DNA from: Camillea tinctor
Taxonomy: Eukaryota; Ascomycota; Sordariomycetes; Xylariales; Xylariaceae
Assembly: GCA_022578605.1 (NCBI GenBank)
Contig: MU394143.1
Location: 1-64,000, forward strand
Direction of reading: 5' to 3'
Length of the DNA: 64,000 bases
Position numbers and translations under genes: made by a program. Positions within the stretch are counted from its first letter, which is position 1. Each line of letters opens with the position of its first letter. Positions 20,920 to 32,921 of this stretch are shown here, piece by piece. Below the pieces are notes generated by a model. The model searched no databases and was not told where the DNA came from. It worked only from the letters and a program-made list of their open reading frames with translations.

Positions 20920-21941
20920 ATGGTGCGTTTGAATTCTCCCGACCATACAATCGATGCTATTCTTGAAAGGCATGGATGGTATGGAGTCGAACAAATATGC
21001 ACGTCAGGTTGCTAACCGTTGATTATTTTTTTTTTAATAGGCGATCAAGCACAACAACCAGATCCAGCACAACCGTATGTTTCGCTCTCCTCCCCTCTAT
21101 ATGCCATTCCCACCATATCATCTTACTGACAGATTGCTCGCAGACTTCCGAAAGGATTGGCAGCGTCGGGTTCGATGCCACTTCGACCAGGTACGAGAAT
21201 TCCCTCCCACTTCTCCCGCGGATTTCCATACGCCATATACGACTTTGACCGAGCGAATATCGAATATGAGTGCTGATATATGAAACCCGAGAATATAGCC
21301 CACCAAGAAGATTGCCCGTCGCTCTCTGCGTCGTGCTAAGGCTGCTGCCGTTGCTCCCCGACCCGTCGACAAGCTAAGACCCATTGTCCGATGCCCGACC
21401 ATCAAGTACAACCGCCGTGTTCGTGCTGGACGTGGTTTCACCCTAGCTGAGCTGAAGGTACTTTGATACAAGACGACAACGATTCCTATAGTTTTTTTCT
21501 TTCTACCAATAGAACCGAAATTCTGACAGCTTTTTGTAGGAGGCTGGTATTCCCCGTCTTGTGGCCCCCACCATTGGTATCGCCGTCGACCACCGCCGCC
21601 AGAACCTCAGCGAGGAGTCTCTTGCCGCCAATGTTGCCCGCCTCAAGGCTTACAAGGAGCGATTGATCGTCTTCCCCCGCAAGGGCGCCAAGCACCCCAA
21701 GGCCGGCGACAGCAAGGACATCGACCTCAGCAACACCCAGACTTTGTCGATCGTCAATGCCGCCCTGCCCATTGTCCCTGTCAGCGAGGGCATCTCAGAG
21801 ATCAAGAAGAGCGACCTACCTAAGGCTATCGAGGGCGGTGCCTACGCTGCTCTCCGAAAGGCGAGAAGCGACAAGAGGCTGCAGGGTAGTCGGGAAAAGC
21901 GGGCCAAGGAGAAGGCCGAGGCTGAGGCCAACAAGAAATAG
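20920..21941 (+). CDS. rpl13: 60S ribosomal protein eL13
   Basis: Five coding exons (20920-20922, 21041-21074, 21144-21190, 21299-21457, 21540-21941) give 214 residues. The first coding exon is only the ATG, followed by donor GTGCGT; the frame resumes at [11 protein letters not shown]. The eL13 hallmarks follow: [17 protein letters not shown], then [20 protein letters not shown], then [30 protein letters not shown] and a basic C-terminus rich in Lys/Glu. Length and order match fungal eL13 throughout. Four introns of 69-118 bp within the first 540 bp is a common arrangement for ribosomal protein genes. The protein is part of the large cytoplasmic ribosomal subunit. A start-codon-only exon makes automatic start calls here unreliable. 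Confidence 0.97.
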
Positions 21942-22417
21942 ACGATGATGGGACGGATCCCGAAGGGGACTGCACGGGAGTACGGACGGCATTCTTAGGG
22001 TTCTGCTTTCGTTGTGTTGCTGGACAGTCATGGTCTGGTTGGTTGCCTTGTGGTTCATCTGTAGCCAGGACATAGGGAGGAGAAACATATCTCTCTCACC
22101 TCAGGCACCTACCCACCAAGACCGAGGCATTATTGCATCTTTCGGTTTGTTCTAGGTCATTCTCAATGGTTAAAAAAAAAAGTGAATGGACAAGAAGAAA
22201 GGATCGCGTATTAGTGCAACTGTGACACGAATATTAGGCTAGACAGAACTTGGACCGTCGATGGTTTGTCTCTTATATATCTGGCAGGACTGCGTTCTGA
22301 TTAGGAGATAAGATCTATTTATAATATCTGAGTCTCCAAATAGGTTATATGGCGATAGGCTAGGTCAACCTAACGATTTCTAGTCAGCTCCCGCTGCAAG
22401 AAGTAACCTTCCCCCTT
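21942..22417. other. Convergent intergenic region
   Basis: It lies between the 3' ends of eL13 and the SmgGDS-like gene. No gene seen; probably two 3' UTRs. Confidence 0.6.
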
Positions 22418-24649
22418 TTACTCCTGTGCATCACTTTTATTATTCGAAAGCTGCTTCCCTTCCGTCTGAAAGATGCTCGTGAAAGTTGTCCTCATCGAGG
22501 GAGATAGCTCTGTAGGGCACCGAGCGAGCAGCTCGGCGATCAAGACTAGCCCATTCTCACGGTCGGGATTGGGCACAGAGCTGTTTCTAGGAGCCCTCGA
22601 TATATTGGTAGCCTGTTCAGGTGCTTGGGGGGCCTCTAAGTTGAGACCCTCCAGTCCGAGGGCTGCTATTGCGTCCGCCGAATTGCGGGGCCCCTCCTCT
22701 TTATTCTTATCCACGCCCTCATCGTCCTCATCGTCCTCCTCCTGTTGGAACTCCTGCCCTGTCACAGCCTTGACCAGCACGCCCATAAGGCGTGCGTCCT
22801 GCCGTAGCAACCGCGCTGTAACACCAGCGCCCTCGGGGCTCCGCGCCATTAGCGCGAGCACGAACAAGAACTCAGACCGCAGTGCTGGAAACTTGTCCTG
22901 CAGGCCTAGGTATACCAAAGCATCCATCAGTGCCGGGTGGCGGGTGTCGTAGAACTCTTGCAGAGAAGGGAGGGCAGTAGACTTAGAGGCAACCCCGCCG
23001 GCGTTATCGAGGGACCCGGAGTGTAGCACCCGACATATCATGGCGGCGGCGCGCGCCGTCTCCATCTTGGTCGGCTCCTGGTCCGAGCGTACATGGAGAT
23101 CCATGAGCAGCTGCAGCGCGGACTTGGGTTCCTCGTCGGAAGTGGCGGGTGGCGCGCAGACGAGGCGCACAGTCTCGGGGCAGTGCACTAGCAGCATGCG
23201 CGCCAGTGAGGCGGCGTCGAATTGGATTTGCGGCTGCACATCAAAGGCCCATATGCGCGGCAGGATGTCTACTAGGCCCGCGGCCGCGAGTACGGGCTTG
23301 TTGGCCGCCGGAATGGCGAGGTTTTTGAGGAATCCGAGCACCGAGTGCAAGAGCTGCGGGTCGGTGTCATGAGATGGGTCGCGGAGGATGGAGATCAGCG
23401 GCTCGTGTACACGCGCGTTCTGCACAAGCGAGGTGCAGACCGCGTCAGCACGGGCAATGTTACCAAGGATGAGACAGGCGGCACTCTGGAGGGGAGGCTT
23501 ACGCATGGAGATCCATGCTTGCAGCGTTTGGGCCTCGGGGCCGTTGAGTGGGCATAGGGGAGCGAAGAGGTCGTTGCCGGACAGCTCGGCGAAGGTCTGT
23601 ATGAAGGCTAGCTGTACTTGCTTGAGCTCTTCCTGGTCGTCTCCGTCGGCCTCGGAGGTATTGAGGCTATCGCCTCCTTCACCGCACACCTTTTCGAATG
23701 CCCGGAAAGCAAGGTTAATGGCGTTAGGGGTCTGCAAAAAGGTCTCCTGGAACTGGGTCTTAAAGAGGTACGTCAGGGCTACCGACGTCAGCCCCAGGAA
23801 GTCCTCAAGGTCCACTGGGAATTTGGTGTTCATTGCTAGACTCAGGAGAGCGAAAGGAGTAGTGGAATCTACCAAGCCATCCTCGGGTTCTGTTACATAG
23901 TGAGACTCGTCTGTCTATTGTACCGGTACCATTATCATTATCACTAGGGCAGCAATTGCGTACCTTGAGGAGCTACTAGGATCAATAGTCTACAGATTAT
24001 GCTCGTAACTGGCGATGCATTCTCTAACCGCGGGCTGGAAATGATTCTAACCAGTGCCGGGTTGATACCCGCCTTGTAGAGAGCTTTCTGGGCAGGTTCT
24101 GGTAATGCCATGTTAGTTGCATAATGTTGGGATTCTGCTAGTTACTTTTGGAGGTTGCGCTCACCATAATCTACACAAATATTGAAGAGGACTGGAATGG
24201 CAATAGCTACTAGAGAGTCGTCGGCCAGCCGTGAGACTATCTTTGATAGACAGCCTGATGCTACAACCCTCTCTCTGTTTTCATCTACATATCATCAGAT
24301 CGGAAGCCTATAATAGAGCGTATTATAAGGGGTAAGCTAACTGACCTCTGTCGGCACATGAATTGCCAATGACACGGAGTGTGTGGATTGCTAGCTGTGA
24401 TGGCAGACCATCTGTGTCTATTAGGCGGCAGAAGAAGGCCAGCAACCCGGACTCGCCTAGGGGGGTCCTCCATAGCTCGTCTCGAGCCGCATCACCAGCT
24501 TTCTGTGCGAGAGTTTGGAGATCCGGGGAATCGTGTGAGGACTCCCATAGAGTGCTTGCGGTAGCCTCTGCCTGGCGCAAGGCATTGGTCCGTGAGGCTT
24601 CCTCTTCAGGGGGGCTCGTGAAGAGCTGCTCTATTCCACTGAACGACAT
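22418..24649 (-). CDS. SmgGDS/RAP1GDS1-like armadillo-repeat protein
   Basis: Four exons on the minus strand (24346-24649, 24165-24284, 23964-24098, 22418-23889) give 676 residues, with introns of 61, 66 and 74 bp, all in phase 1. The N-terminus starts MSFSGIEQLFTSPPEEEASR. The body is a series of armadillo-type helices, for example LPSQLAIHTLRVIGNSCADR, AIAIPVLFNICVDY, QSAACLILGNIARADAV and LLHSVLGFLKNLAIPA. The HTLRVIGN and LGNIAR motifs resemble the RAP1GDS1 (SmgGDS) family, which in animals binds prenylated small GTPases with a C-terminal CAAX box. The size is close to the animal protein (about 600). An acidic insert and a poorly conserved C-terminus follow. GTPase binding is inferred from the family. 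Confidence 0.72.
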
Positions 24650-25010
24650 GGTTTAAGAGACCATGCCAGAGATAGGTTTTGCCGCCTAATATAGTTGGTA
24701 GATAGGGACCAGATGCAACCAACAACACATATGTAGGTGAAGCGTTCTTAGGTAGTAGTAAGGTACCAAGACTGGATGTAGGAGGAGCTTGAAGCTGGTG
24801 AAGGTCTGGCCAATGAGGGTTGAATAAAGGAGACGTACGAGGATCTTGGCTTGCTTGGTTTAGGACCTTTACTGGCTTTGCTGGATCCACTTTTTTGAGG
24901 GCTACACTACGGAGATCCACTCGGGCACCGCCGATTCTTTGTCCTACCACTAACGCGTCGATCCCCGGAGAGTTGCTTACCTAACGTAGTATATATGGAC
25001 TTGTATACAA

Positions 25011-25020
25011 TACCTAGGTA
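25011..25020. repeat. TACCTAGGTA palindrome
   Basis: Perfect copy in the divergent intergenic region. Confidence 0.8.
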
Positions 25021-25260
25021 GAGACTAAAATGATCAAAAAACAGAGAAACAGAGAAACAAATTCAATTTATTCCTAGTCATCCAAGTCTTTAGGTTTAAG
25101 CAAGATCGAACTAGATACACCCCCTTTCTCCCCTTTAAAGAAAACAATGCACTAATTAGAAACTATCACCACTTATACGTAATAGTCATAAGGAAAAGGG
25201 GGGTCCAATGCTTTTTAAAAAGTTATCAGTAGAAATAAAGTAGAGTATATGCATAGTGAG

Positions 25261-25270
25261 TACCTAGGTA
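25261..25270. repeat. TACCTAGGTA palindrome
   Basis: Perfect copy 250 bp from the previous one, followed directly by GGTA. Confidence 0.8.
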
Positions 25271-26224
25271 GGTATGCTTAAATATCTGACCGTACGGGAG
25301 GGCTGCGGTTGACAGCATCCCGAGCCGGCCACGGGATGCTAGGTTATCGGAAATATGGTTAATAGAGCGGTTCCGGTATCCTAACACCAGTATATATATA
25401 CATTATATATACATATATGAGATACAGGTTAATTAAATGTGTAGGTGTGTATTGGACGTTGCTGCACTTGTGTAGTGTGACATCGAAATTATAAGACCAC
25501 GAAAAGACAACATAGGTGCGATATTGTCAAGTATTCAGTCATTGTAGGCTGAGCATCCATCCAGGGGCCCAGGGGCTAGGTATAGGTTTTAGGGATACAA
25601 AACAGCATCGAACTACCAACCTATGTAGAGAGTAGAGGTGGGAGGGATACCTGTTCTTTGGCCGTTTAACACCGATGCTTCATAGCCATCGAACTTGTTT
25701 CAGAGACGGACGAAAATGACACACAGCAATCTCCGTCAAACGGTGCCGTACTACAGTAGAGAGGTTGTTGATGGTGCAAACGGGATCCGAGTCACCCTCC
25801 ACAATTATCAAGATCGTTGCCAGTGCTACGCGACTTGCCCCTGTAGAGCTTCGCGTGGGAAGATGAATCGTATCACATGCAAACAACCGACTTGTTTGCT
25901 GTGGATATAAAAAATAGAGGGAGAACCCCAGCAACGAACGCTCTTGTTGTTCTCGCTTCTACTTGCCCACATACCTTATCATCAACCTTTACAAACTTTC
26001 TGTCTCCTTCTTGGGCTAGAGTTTTCGATTGTTTCCTTCTACCCCAAACTTACTAACGCTCTTTTCTCTTCCTCCTTCATAAACCACATACACATACACA
26101 CCTACTCTCGCTCATTAGTTCGTTCTTTCGTACATCCGCTCGTTCATCTATACGTTCATTCAACAAAAACCACATCCCCAAAACATCCAATTCTAAAATC
26201 TTAAAAAAAATTCGTTCGTTCATC

Positions 26225-27115
26225 ATGGCCACCTTGGCTGACATAATGTCACTCGTTTTCCTGTTCGCACTTGCACCTCTTACTCTGGCCACAGGAGGTA
26301 CACCGACTCCTTATGGAGGCGATAGCGGCGCAACTTCCGAGTCTAGCCTCACCGCAGCTTCTGTAACCGAGACCGTGACCGTGACCCTTTCCCAGTGTAT
26401 TGCAGCTTCGCCTGTTACCATCGTAACCCAGGCCACCGTTCAGGGCTCCATTACCCTGTACACCACCGTTACCACCGTGGCATCGGAGACTATGCCCACT
26501 CTTTCTGCTTTGTCCATCACGAAGACCACTACCATCACCACGAGCATCACCGTCCCACAGGCAGGATCGACTTCTTCCCTTTCCACTTCAGAAGTTGTGG
26601 TGCCTAGCGTCAACCCTAGCGGTGGCTACACCTACCATGAATCGTCGTCGCTGTTGTCTACTAGCACTACTACCATGAGCACTTCAACATCTACATCCAC
26701 ATCTACTTCTACATCTGCTTCTACTTCTACTTCTACTTCCACTTCCACTCACGCATCGGGATACGGAACGGGCGCACTCCCCACTCTGACTATGACCGAG
26801 TCGCTTAGTGTACTTACAGGTTCGTCTCTCACGTCAACCAAAACGTTTATAGCAGAAAGCATATCTTGATCTTCTAACCCTCTGCCTATAGGTCCTGTAC
26901 CCCCCTATCCCACCGTCCAGGGCACTATGACACTAGCGCCAGCACCTACTGCCCCTTCCAGCGAGAGCATGGGAACTTCATCTACCGGTGGCTCTCAGAC
27001 CACTAGCGCCTCGATCGTGCCCACAAACGGCGCGATGGCGACTCATGCAGATATTCGACTTGTCTCTGGGGCACTTGCTGCTCTCGTCACTCTGGTAGTG
27101 ACTAGGCTGATTTGA
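26225..27115 (+). CDS. Ser/Thr-rich secreted, probably GPI-anchored protein
   Basis: Exons 26225-26819 and 26892-27115 give 272 residues. The 72-bp intron runs from GTTCGT to TATAG and splits a Gly codon. The N-terminus (MSLVFLFALAPLTLATGG) is a signal peptide. The rest is dominated by Ser and Thr, including an uninterrupted (ST)n stretch around residues 150-175, suitable for dense O-mannosylation. The C-terminus is a short hydrophilic segment (NGAMATHADIR) followed by about 18 hydrophobic residues ending LVVTRLI, the layout of a GPI-attachment signal. Only one Cys is seen in the mature part. No catalytic domain. It is likely a cell-wall or surface protein. The (ST)n tract is encoded by a TCTACT-type microsatellite and may vary in length. 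Confidence 0.75.
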
Positions 27116-27807
27116 TCCGATCTCCGGTACTCTTTCGCATGAAGAGGGCGGGAGAAATGAGGTGAAGGGGGTCTGGGAAGGATGTTTGGGATAGGTGAAT
27201 GGATGCGAAAAGTGATTGGCTGGAACGCACCACCAGGGAGCCTATAATGTTTACTCGACTCGGATTGCTTCGGTCATCGTTCCTCTGTTCTTCGTTTCCT
27301 TTTCATTACATGCGTACGATAGGAAGTAGGGTTCTAATGGATATGTGCCTTTGTTCGAGTGTCATATATAATATGCCTTGCTACGTTGTACTCGTGTAAT
27401 TCGTTCACAGCCGTAATGAATGAAGAACCATCTGGGGATACTTGCAGCTGCTGTGCGAGCAACAGACCCTGGAAACCTGGAGTAAGCTCTACCTGAGATA
27501 ATAAGCAGGGAACACAAGTGGCACAAAATACAGGAATGGTCACATTTTAGGCCAGCTGCCTGGTGACTCAGAGATGCAAATTAGATCTGAACTAGGAAGG
27601 CGACGTCTATTGCATGAATTATCAGAAATCTTCGTGTGATTCAGAGAAGATGGGGTAGATCAACGAAAAACCACTTAGACAATGCGGCATTCCCCCCTTT
27701 CTCAGAGCCCCTATTATTCCGATCAAATCCTCTTGGTAAAGGGAACCTCCTAACTTATATCCGTAGCTTGAAATATGTAGTGCGTTTTGATACTTGGCGC
27801 TTTTTCA
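27116..27807. other. Convergent intergenic region
   Basis: Nothing recognisable; it probably includes 3' UTR sequence of the GPI-type gene. Confidence 0.55.
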
Positions 27808-28702
27808 CTACGGCGGCTTCCCCGTCGGTATCTGGGCCAGCCTCTGAATCATCCGCGTCTCCAGGCTGATGCCCGTCGGAGTTTCGACTCCCTCGTCCAA
27901 TTCTCGCTTTCTCTTTAGGCTACCCTCCAACTCTTGCTCGGTCATGGGTTGACATTGGCTTTCGAGTTTATATTTGGGCACGGTATCTTCGAACAACTGA
28001 TCAGGTCTTGATAATGGCCTCCTCGAGTATGTAGCCCTCAGGCAAGTAATCATATTCGAAGAATTTCTTGACATTTATAAAACCCAACTTTAGTCGTGCG
28101 CCTAATTGTTTGCAATCCCAGAGTTGTTGTTTCGTGTGATCCCGTCCTGGACCGCTGGACTTGAAGGTAATAACCTTGATACCGGTATCACCACGCTGTT
28201 GGTAAGTCTTGCAGATACACTTAACCATTTCCCAGTCATCCGTGACAGACATGAAGGGGCTCGGAAAGCGAGACTGCCACCTCATGTGTTTCTGCACGAG
28301 AGTTTGGAAGTAGGGAGGGTCTACCTGGACGATACCATAGCCACGTGCTTTCATGCCGTAGTGAGGCTGCCCGTCGTGAACAACACGGTAGAGAATTTTG
28401 GGGCGATCCTGACCAGCGAGTGTGTGAATGTCTACTGCTATATCCCTTATGGCTTGACCTTTCACGAACCCGCCTGTCTGATATATGTCGTCCGCTCCTG
28501 GAACCCCGGGTTATATGAGTTGCAATTCCCGGTGGAATTCTGGTGCCATCCATAACTTGAATGGTTTGTAGGGCTCGACGTTACTTTTCACCATCCAGGC
28601 CTTTGCGTATGGATCATCCATTTGTTTTATAGATTTCTCCGTATAGCGGGGAATTGTCAGATACTCGAACGGCACTTGAGGGACGTTCTGCTTAGCAGAC
28701 AT
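27808..28702 (-). pseudogene. DUF7587-type (ADP-ribosyltransferase-fold-like) protein, disabled
   Basis: The minus frame begins MSAKQNVPQVPFEYLTIPRY and runs about 63 codons to an in-frame TAA (near 28511), then continues in the same frame with GADDIYQTGGFVKGQAIRD. The core ILYRVVHDGQP, ARGYGIVQVDPPYFQT, SRFPSPFMSVTDDWEMV and KVITFKSSGPGRD resembles the fungal DUF7587 family, thought to have an ADP-ribosyltransferase-like fold. After YILEEAIIKT a stop appears. A one-base shift opens DQLFEDTVPKYKLESQ to the C-terminus KRKRELDEG...IPTGKPP. So there is one nonsense codon (CAA to TAA would be a RIP-type change) and one frameshift, with otherwise good preservation. A third explanation is a sequencing error. 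Function of the family is not established. Confidence 0.65.
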
Positions 28703-30300
28703 ATTGCTCGGCTATATGCTTAGGATTGTGATGGAATCTAAGGTGATGTTGGTCGCGGCTGTCACTGGCTGATCAAGTATGCGATTAGAACTCCAGAAGG
28801 CAAGAAAGAGCCAACGTATTATCTTGACTAATTCTTAAAAATGCCCTCCGCATTGGGAAACCCCCATCTGCTTCTATATGAAGTCGGAGATAGAGAATCA
28901 CAAGACTCAAGGCCTGTTATGAATGCGTTTGAGAAGTTTAATGTTGTGAAGTGCGATGGCTCTGGGGTGCGAGTTCTCAACCCCAACCACTTACCAATAT
29001 TGCTTTACTTTTTCAATAACATGGCTTGCAACCAAGGCGGCTAAGATGTTAAGATCTGGGATAAGGATGGGTTATTGAGCGAGTGTTTCTCATGGTATGC
29101 ATTCTTATATTGGTAATGTGTATTACAACTAATGGTCCCTGTGGACTGCCATTCTTAAAACTAGGTAATTGTCGAAAGTCAACTAGAGAAGGAGGCAGAG
29201 GTAATAATCGTTCATGTGTAGAATCTAGAGGGTACTTAATGAGAAGAACAGTTTGCTTTGTGGATCAGTTGATTATTAGATATGTTGTACTATATCTAAC
29301 CGACGATAAATAATATCCTTGATTAGCATTCCTAGTAATAGTGAGTTGCATCTCTCTCGATGATGTGAGGACTTAGATGTAAATATCTTTTTCTTAGCCA
29401 CGTTCCGCGCATAATAGAGTTAAATCCGGCTTGGGGCGTTTTTGCTGTCATGCAGGAGGAGGAGGGGTCATACGGGCGGTTGAAGCCAACCGATGAATGT
29501 ATGACTGCAAATAGAAGTGTATAAATTTCTTCTTCTTTCTTTCTTTCTCTATGGTGAGATTTACCATTTTTAAAAATGTAGCGTCCTGATGTTATTCGCG
29601 ACAAGTAGTAGCGAGCCAACTGGGAGGAGGAAAATTTATTATTTGTTAGTGAATGTTGAACTATAGTTATGGTCGTCTGAAATATTCTTCATAGGAGGCA
29701 ACGACAACACTGGCGGTGCTTACGCTTATCACATCACGAAGGGGAGCATGAACTAAATATCGAGTACTCGTATCCTCAGAATAAGCTGATGGTGTTACTG
29801 TGATAATGCCGCTTCACGTTATATTAGCTACGTAGGAAGGACTTAAAAGGCGAACTTCACAAGAGGGCTAGTCCCGGGCGATCCCGACAGAATAGAACCA
29901 GGCTTAAACAAACCCCCTTCATTGGAGCATATCAATTAGCCACCATCGTATTGTACGAGTAAATGCGATATCGGTTCAGATACCATCATAACGATTGGTT
30001 GTTAGCTCGTAACTAGATACGAATCACACTCTGACCGTGGCTATAACGCCGAGTGTGTACGTGATGGAAGTACTATCTATACACTCCTTAGGATATGGCA
30101 GCCCTCGTCTCAGCACGCTGTGCCGCGTCATGAATCCTCAAATAAGTATCCTTGTCATGGGACCAGGGTAAACTAGGTTAGGACAGCGTTGTGATAGCAC
30201 GAATACACGTATAACTTCCCCACGAGGCTACAATGTTTGCAACTTTTCTTTATCTCTCCTTTCTTGATCTTTTTTAATTTTTTAGAACCGTTATGGCATA
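28703..30300. other. Divergent intergenic region
   Basis: No supportable gene; the frame at 28841-29044 has no motif and stops recur beyond it. It contains a CTTT-type tract near 29528-29552. Confidence 0.5.
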
Positions 30301-31847
30301 ATGAAGCGGACACATTTGGTTTTTCTGCAGGTTGCCAGCCTCTTTCTGGTCTCACTTACCTTTTGGGCGGGACTCGTAAGCTTTTCTTCCGAGTCGTGGA
30401 CTTCATGGCGTGAGATAGGTTTCCACCCGCCGGGTATGTAGACATGCTTGTTGTAATGAGTAATTTTCAACGTCGCTAATCTACGCTAGATGTACCGGTC
30501 AAGCTGGGAGATATTGCGACTAGTGATGATGCGATCGCCATTGACCATGTGCTCACTTCTCCAATACTGTCACCACCGAGGCCGGGCCCGGAGCCGGAGC
30601 CGGAGCCGGGGCTAAATGCAGATCTCAACCTGTCGTTCAATACAACGCCATACATCAAGGCCATCCTAGACCCAACAGACACTGCATTACCGCGCTTGGA
30701 ATGTCAGCCACCTGATGTAAGTCGGTATGGGTATCTCCACGCGACTGCATCAGACGTATTATCACCACAAGCGCTCAAGTATTTCTTCGCGCTCGACTTG
30801 CGCCAATCCGTCGGAGTGATCCCACGCCTTCTCGGCTCCGTCGTAGAAGCCATCCGCCTGCTTGGTCCTTCCGCCTGTGCGCTATCTATTGTGGAGGGCA
30901 ACTCGGACGACGGTACATCCGAGATCCTGCATGCACTGCACGCCGAGCTTGCCGCGCTAGGTATCGCTTACTTCGTGCAGTCAAGTGCAGTCGATCCCTC
31001 GACAGCGGAGCGCATCACCCGATTGGCGCAACTTCGCAACCTCGCTCTCGCGCCTCTAGTGCGCCCGTCTACAGTACCCGCGCTCGAGGCCCGCGCAGCG
31101 ACCAACCTGGCACCCCGAGCTGACGCGAACACGACCGTCATCTTCCTTAACGACGTGGCGCCCTGTGTGGAGGATATCCTCGAGCTGATTCACCAGCGGG
31201 CTTTTCAAGGTGCCCACATGACATGCGCAATGGACTGGACGCACGCGGGACGAGACCCGACGTTCTACGACGTGTGGGTAGCGCGCACTATGTTGGGAGA
31301 CCTGTTTTTCGACATCACGGCAGACGGTGGTTGGGACAACGCATGGAATCTGTTCTGGAACGACTTCAAGGCTCAGGGAAGATTCAGGCGCATGATGCCT
31401 TTCCAGGTCTACGCGTGCTGGAACGGTGCTGTAGCATTTGGGGCAGCGCCGATACTTGGCGACTCTCCGAGGAATAGTGGAGGGGAGAGAACAAGGGAGG
31501 GGATTGAGAATGGGAAAGGAAAAGGAAAAGGGAAAGGGAAGGGTAGAGTCGAATTTAGAGCCTCGAGGGAAGGCGAGTGCTTCGCCGGAGAACCTACACT
31601 ATTCTGCAAAGACCTCTGGTGGCACGGATTTGGACGCATCGCGGTGGTGCCGTCGGTGAATCTCGAGTATTCGAACGAAGCAGCGGAGAAGATCAAGGAC
31701 CTGAAGGGGTATACGTCTCAGTGGACAGCACGGGAAAAAGCCAAGGACATGAAGATCGAATGGGAGGATAACCCTCCGGAGATGGTGAAGTGCATGCCCA
31801 GCTTTGATAATCAGAGTTGGAGACCGTGGAATGAGACACTGGCTTAG
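30301..31847 (+). CDS. GT69 alpha-1,3-mannosyltransferase (CMT1/CAP59 family)
   Basis: Exons 30301-30433 and 30490-31847 give 496 residues; the 56-bp intron has donor GTATGT and acceptor CTAG. The N-terminus is a type II membrane anchor, HLVFLQVASLFLVSLTFWAG, pointing to the Golgi. A Pro/Glu-rich stem (PGPEPEPEPG) follows. The catalytic region matches the cryptococcal mannosyltransferase family: FFALDLRQSVGVIPRLLGSV, LSIVEGNSDDGTSEIL, VIFLNDVAPCVEDILELI, CAMDW, YDVWVARTMLGDLFFDI, MPFQVYACWNGAVAF and GECFAGEPTLFCKDLWWHGF. The family (PF11735) transfers mannose to glycans in Cryptococcus capsule synthesis; in ascomycetes the acceptor is generally unknown. A Lys/Gly repeat (GKGKGKGKG) inside a variable loop comes from a GGAAAA-type microsatellite. 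DPM3 lies close downstream. Confidence 0.88.
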
Positions 31848-32150
31848 TTAGCCGTAGATGATATATCTATATTTGCTCCCCTTTAAGCCTTTTTACTCAC
31901 TCTGCATATACTACTACATCTTGTTAGCTAAAGATACGATCTGAAGAAAAAGAGAAGAGAAGAGAAGAGAAGAGAAGAAAAAAAAAACAAAAAACCTGAA
32001 GCTAGACGAACATAAAGAAATATTGAGGGCAATGCTATTGCGAACAACTGATGTAATTCGCAGTATGTAATAGTGTGTTGTATATCAGGTATATACTAAC
32101 ACAAGGGTTTGCTGCTTTTATCTTATGGAATTAACTCTTCGGATGCCACC
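31848..32150. other. Spacer with AAGAG microsatellite
   Basis: Contains tandem AGAAG units (about 31947-31980) and the probable 3' UTR of the GT69 gene. Confidence 0.6.
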
Positions 32151-32243
32151 GCTCCTATGGCATAGAGGTATTGCGTCGCACTCGTATTTAATCTTCAAAC
32201 GTACGAAATGCGAAGATCCTCGGTTCGATTCCGAGTGGGAGCA
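32151..32243 (+). tRNA. tRNA-Thr(CGU) with intron
   Basis: The cloverleaf closes well. Acceptor GCTCCTA (32151-32157) pairs with TGGGAGC (32236-32242, one G-T), with discriminator A at 32243. The anticodon stem is TCGCA/TGCGA and the T-arm is CTCGG-TTCGATT-CCGAG. The anticodon is CGT (32183-32185). A 21-base intron (32187-32207) sits one base 3' of the anticodon, the canonical nuclear tRNA position. Mature length is 72 bases. B box GGTTCGATTCC is perfect. It decodes ACG threonine. Confidence 0.93.
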
Positions 32244-32921
32244 AAAACCGGAGTTAGATCTTTTTGTACTTCTTGTTTCTTTGCCTTGTGAACCTTTTGA
32301 TGATAGAGCGAACAAGATCCCTAGACTCCCCCTTTAACTTTTTTTTTTGCTTCTAAGTAGGGGTAAGGTTGTTAATTATACTGTACAACAATAACTTACC
32401 TACTACTATGTAGGTAGACATGGCTTACTAACTTACTACCTATCCGCCTATCTGCCTATCTGCCTACTATGTCTATACATATAACCTAGTGTATATCGCA
32501 CTGTCCACTTCCTGTCCTCGTATCATATTTAGTTGGGTGGAGTCTACTTAATTCTTTAGTGGACCAGCTTATATAAGTAGCGAACTCAGTTAACCTTAAT
32601 AAGTACCTATGTACACCTAACACCTCCCCTGTAAACGCGAGTTGGCCCAAACTTGAATTGAAAGTTAGTAGTAGTTAGTACTTTTTAGTTGTGTCCAGTC
32701 CACCGCGCGCAACTCAAACCAATTAACCCTGCTTCAACTTCTACTTCAAGTCATTCATTTCTCTTTTCTTAAACTCCTTTCCCTTTTTTTCCGCTTTCAA
32801 TTGCACCATAGGGGAATATTTTCTTTTAAAAGATAAACGAGAAATCAACTTCCTGAAAGAAGAAGAAAAAAACAATACAAAAAAATAAAGACGACAACAA
32901 TTTCTTGAGTAGAAATCAAAG
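32244..32921. other. Intergenic region and DPM3 leader
   Basis: A T-run at about 32338-32348 can serve as the polymerase III terminator. It also holds a small tandem repeat of CTATCTGC-type units (about 32440-32465) and a CT- then A-rich leader before DPM3. Confidence 0.6.

Larger units (their letters stand above)
24650..26224. other. Divergent promoter region
   Basis: It lies between the minus-strand SmgGDS-like gene and the plus-strand GPI-type gene. It contains two TACCTAGGTA palindromes, an alternating TATA tract (about 25389-25418) and a CT-rich leader before 26225. A 114-codon minus frame at 24606-24950 overlaps the SmgGDS start and shows no motif. Confidence 0.55.

Noticed and set aside
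24606..24950. 114-codon minus-strand frame over the SmgGDS start
   Set aside because: Overlaps the first exon in another frame; most likely 5' UTR and shadow.
31500..31550. Lys/Gly repeat in the GT69 protein as a separate domain
   Set aside because: It is a GGAAAA-type microsatellite expansion in a loop.
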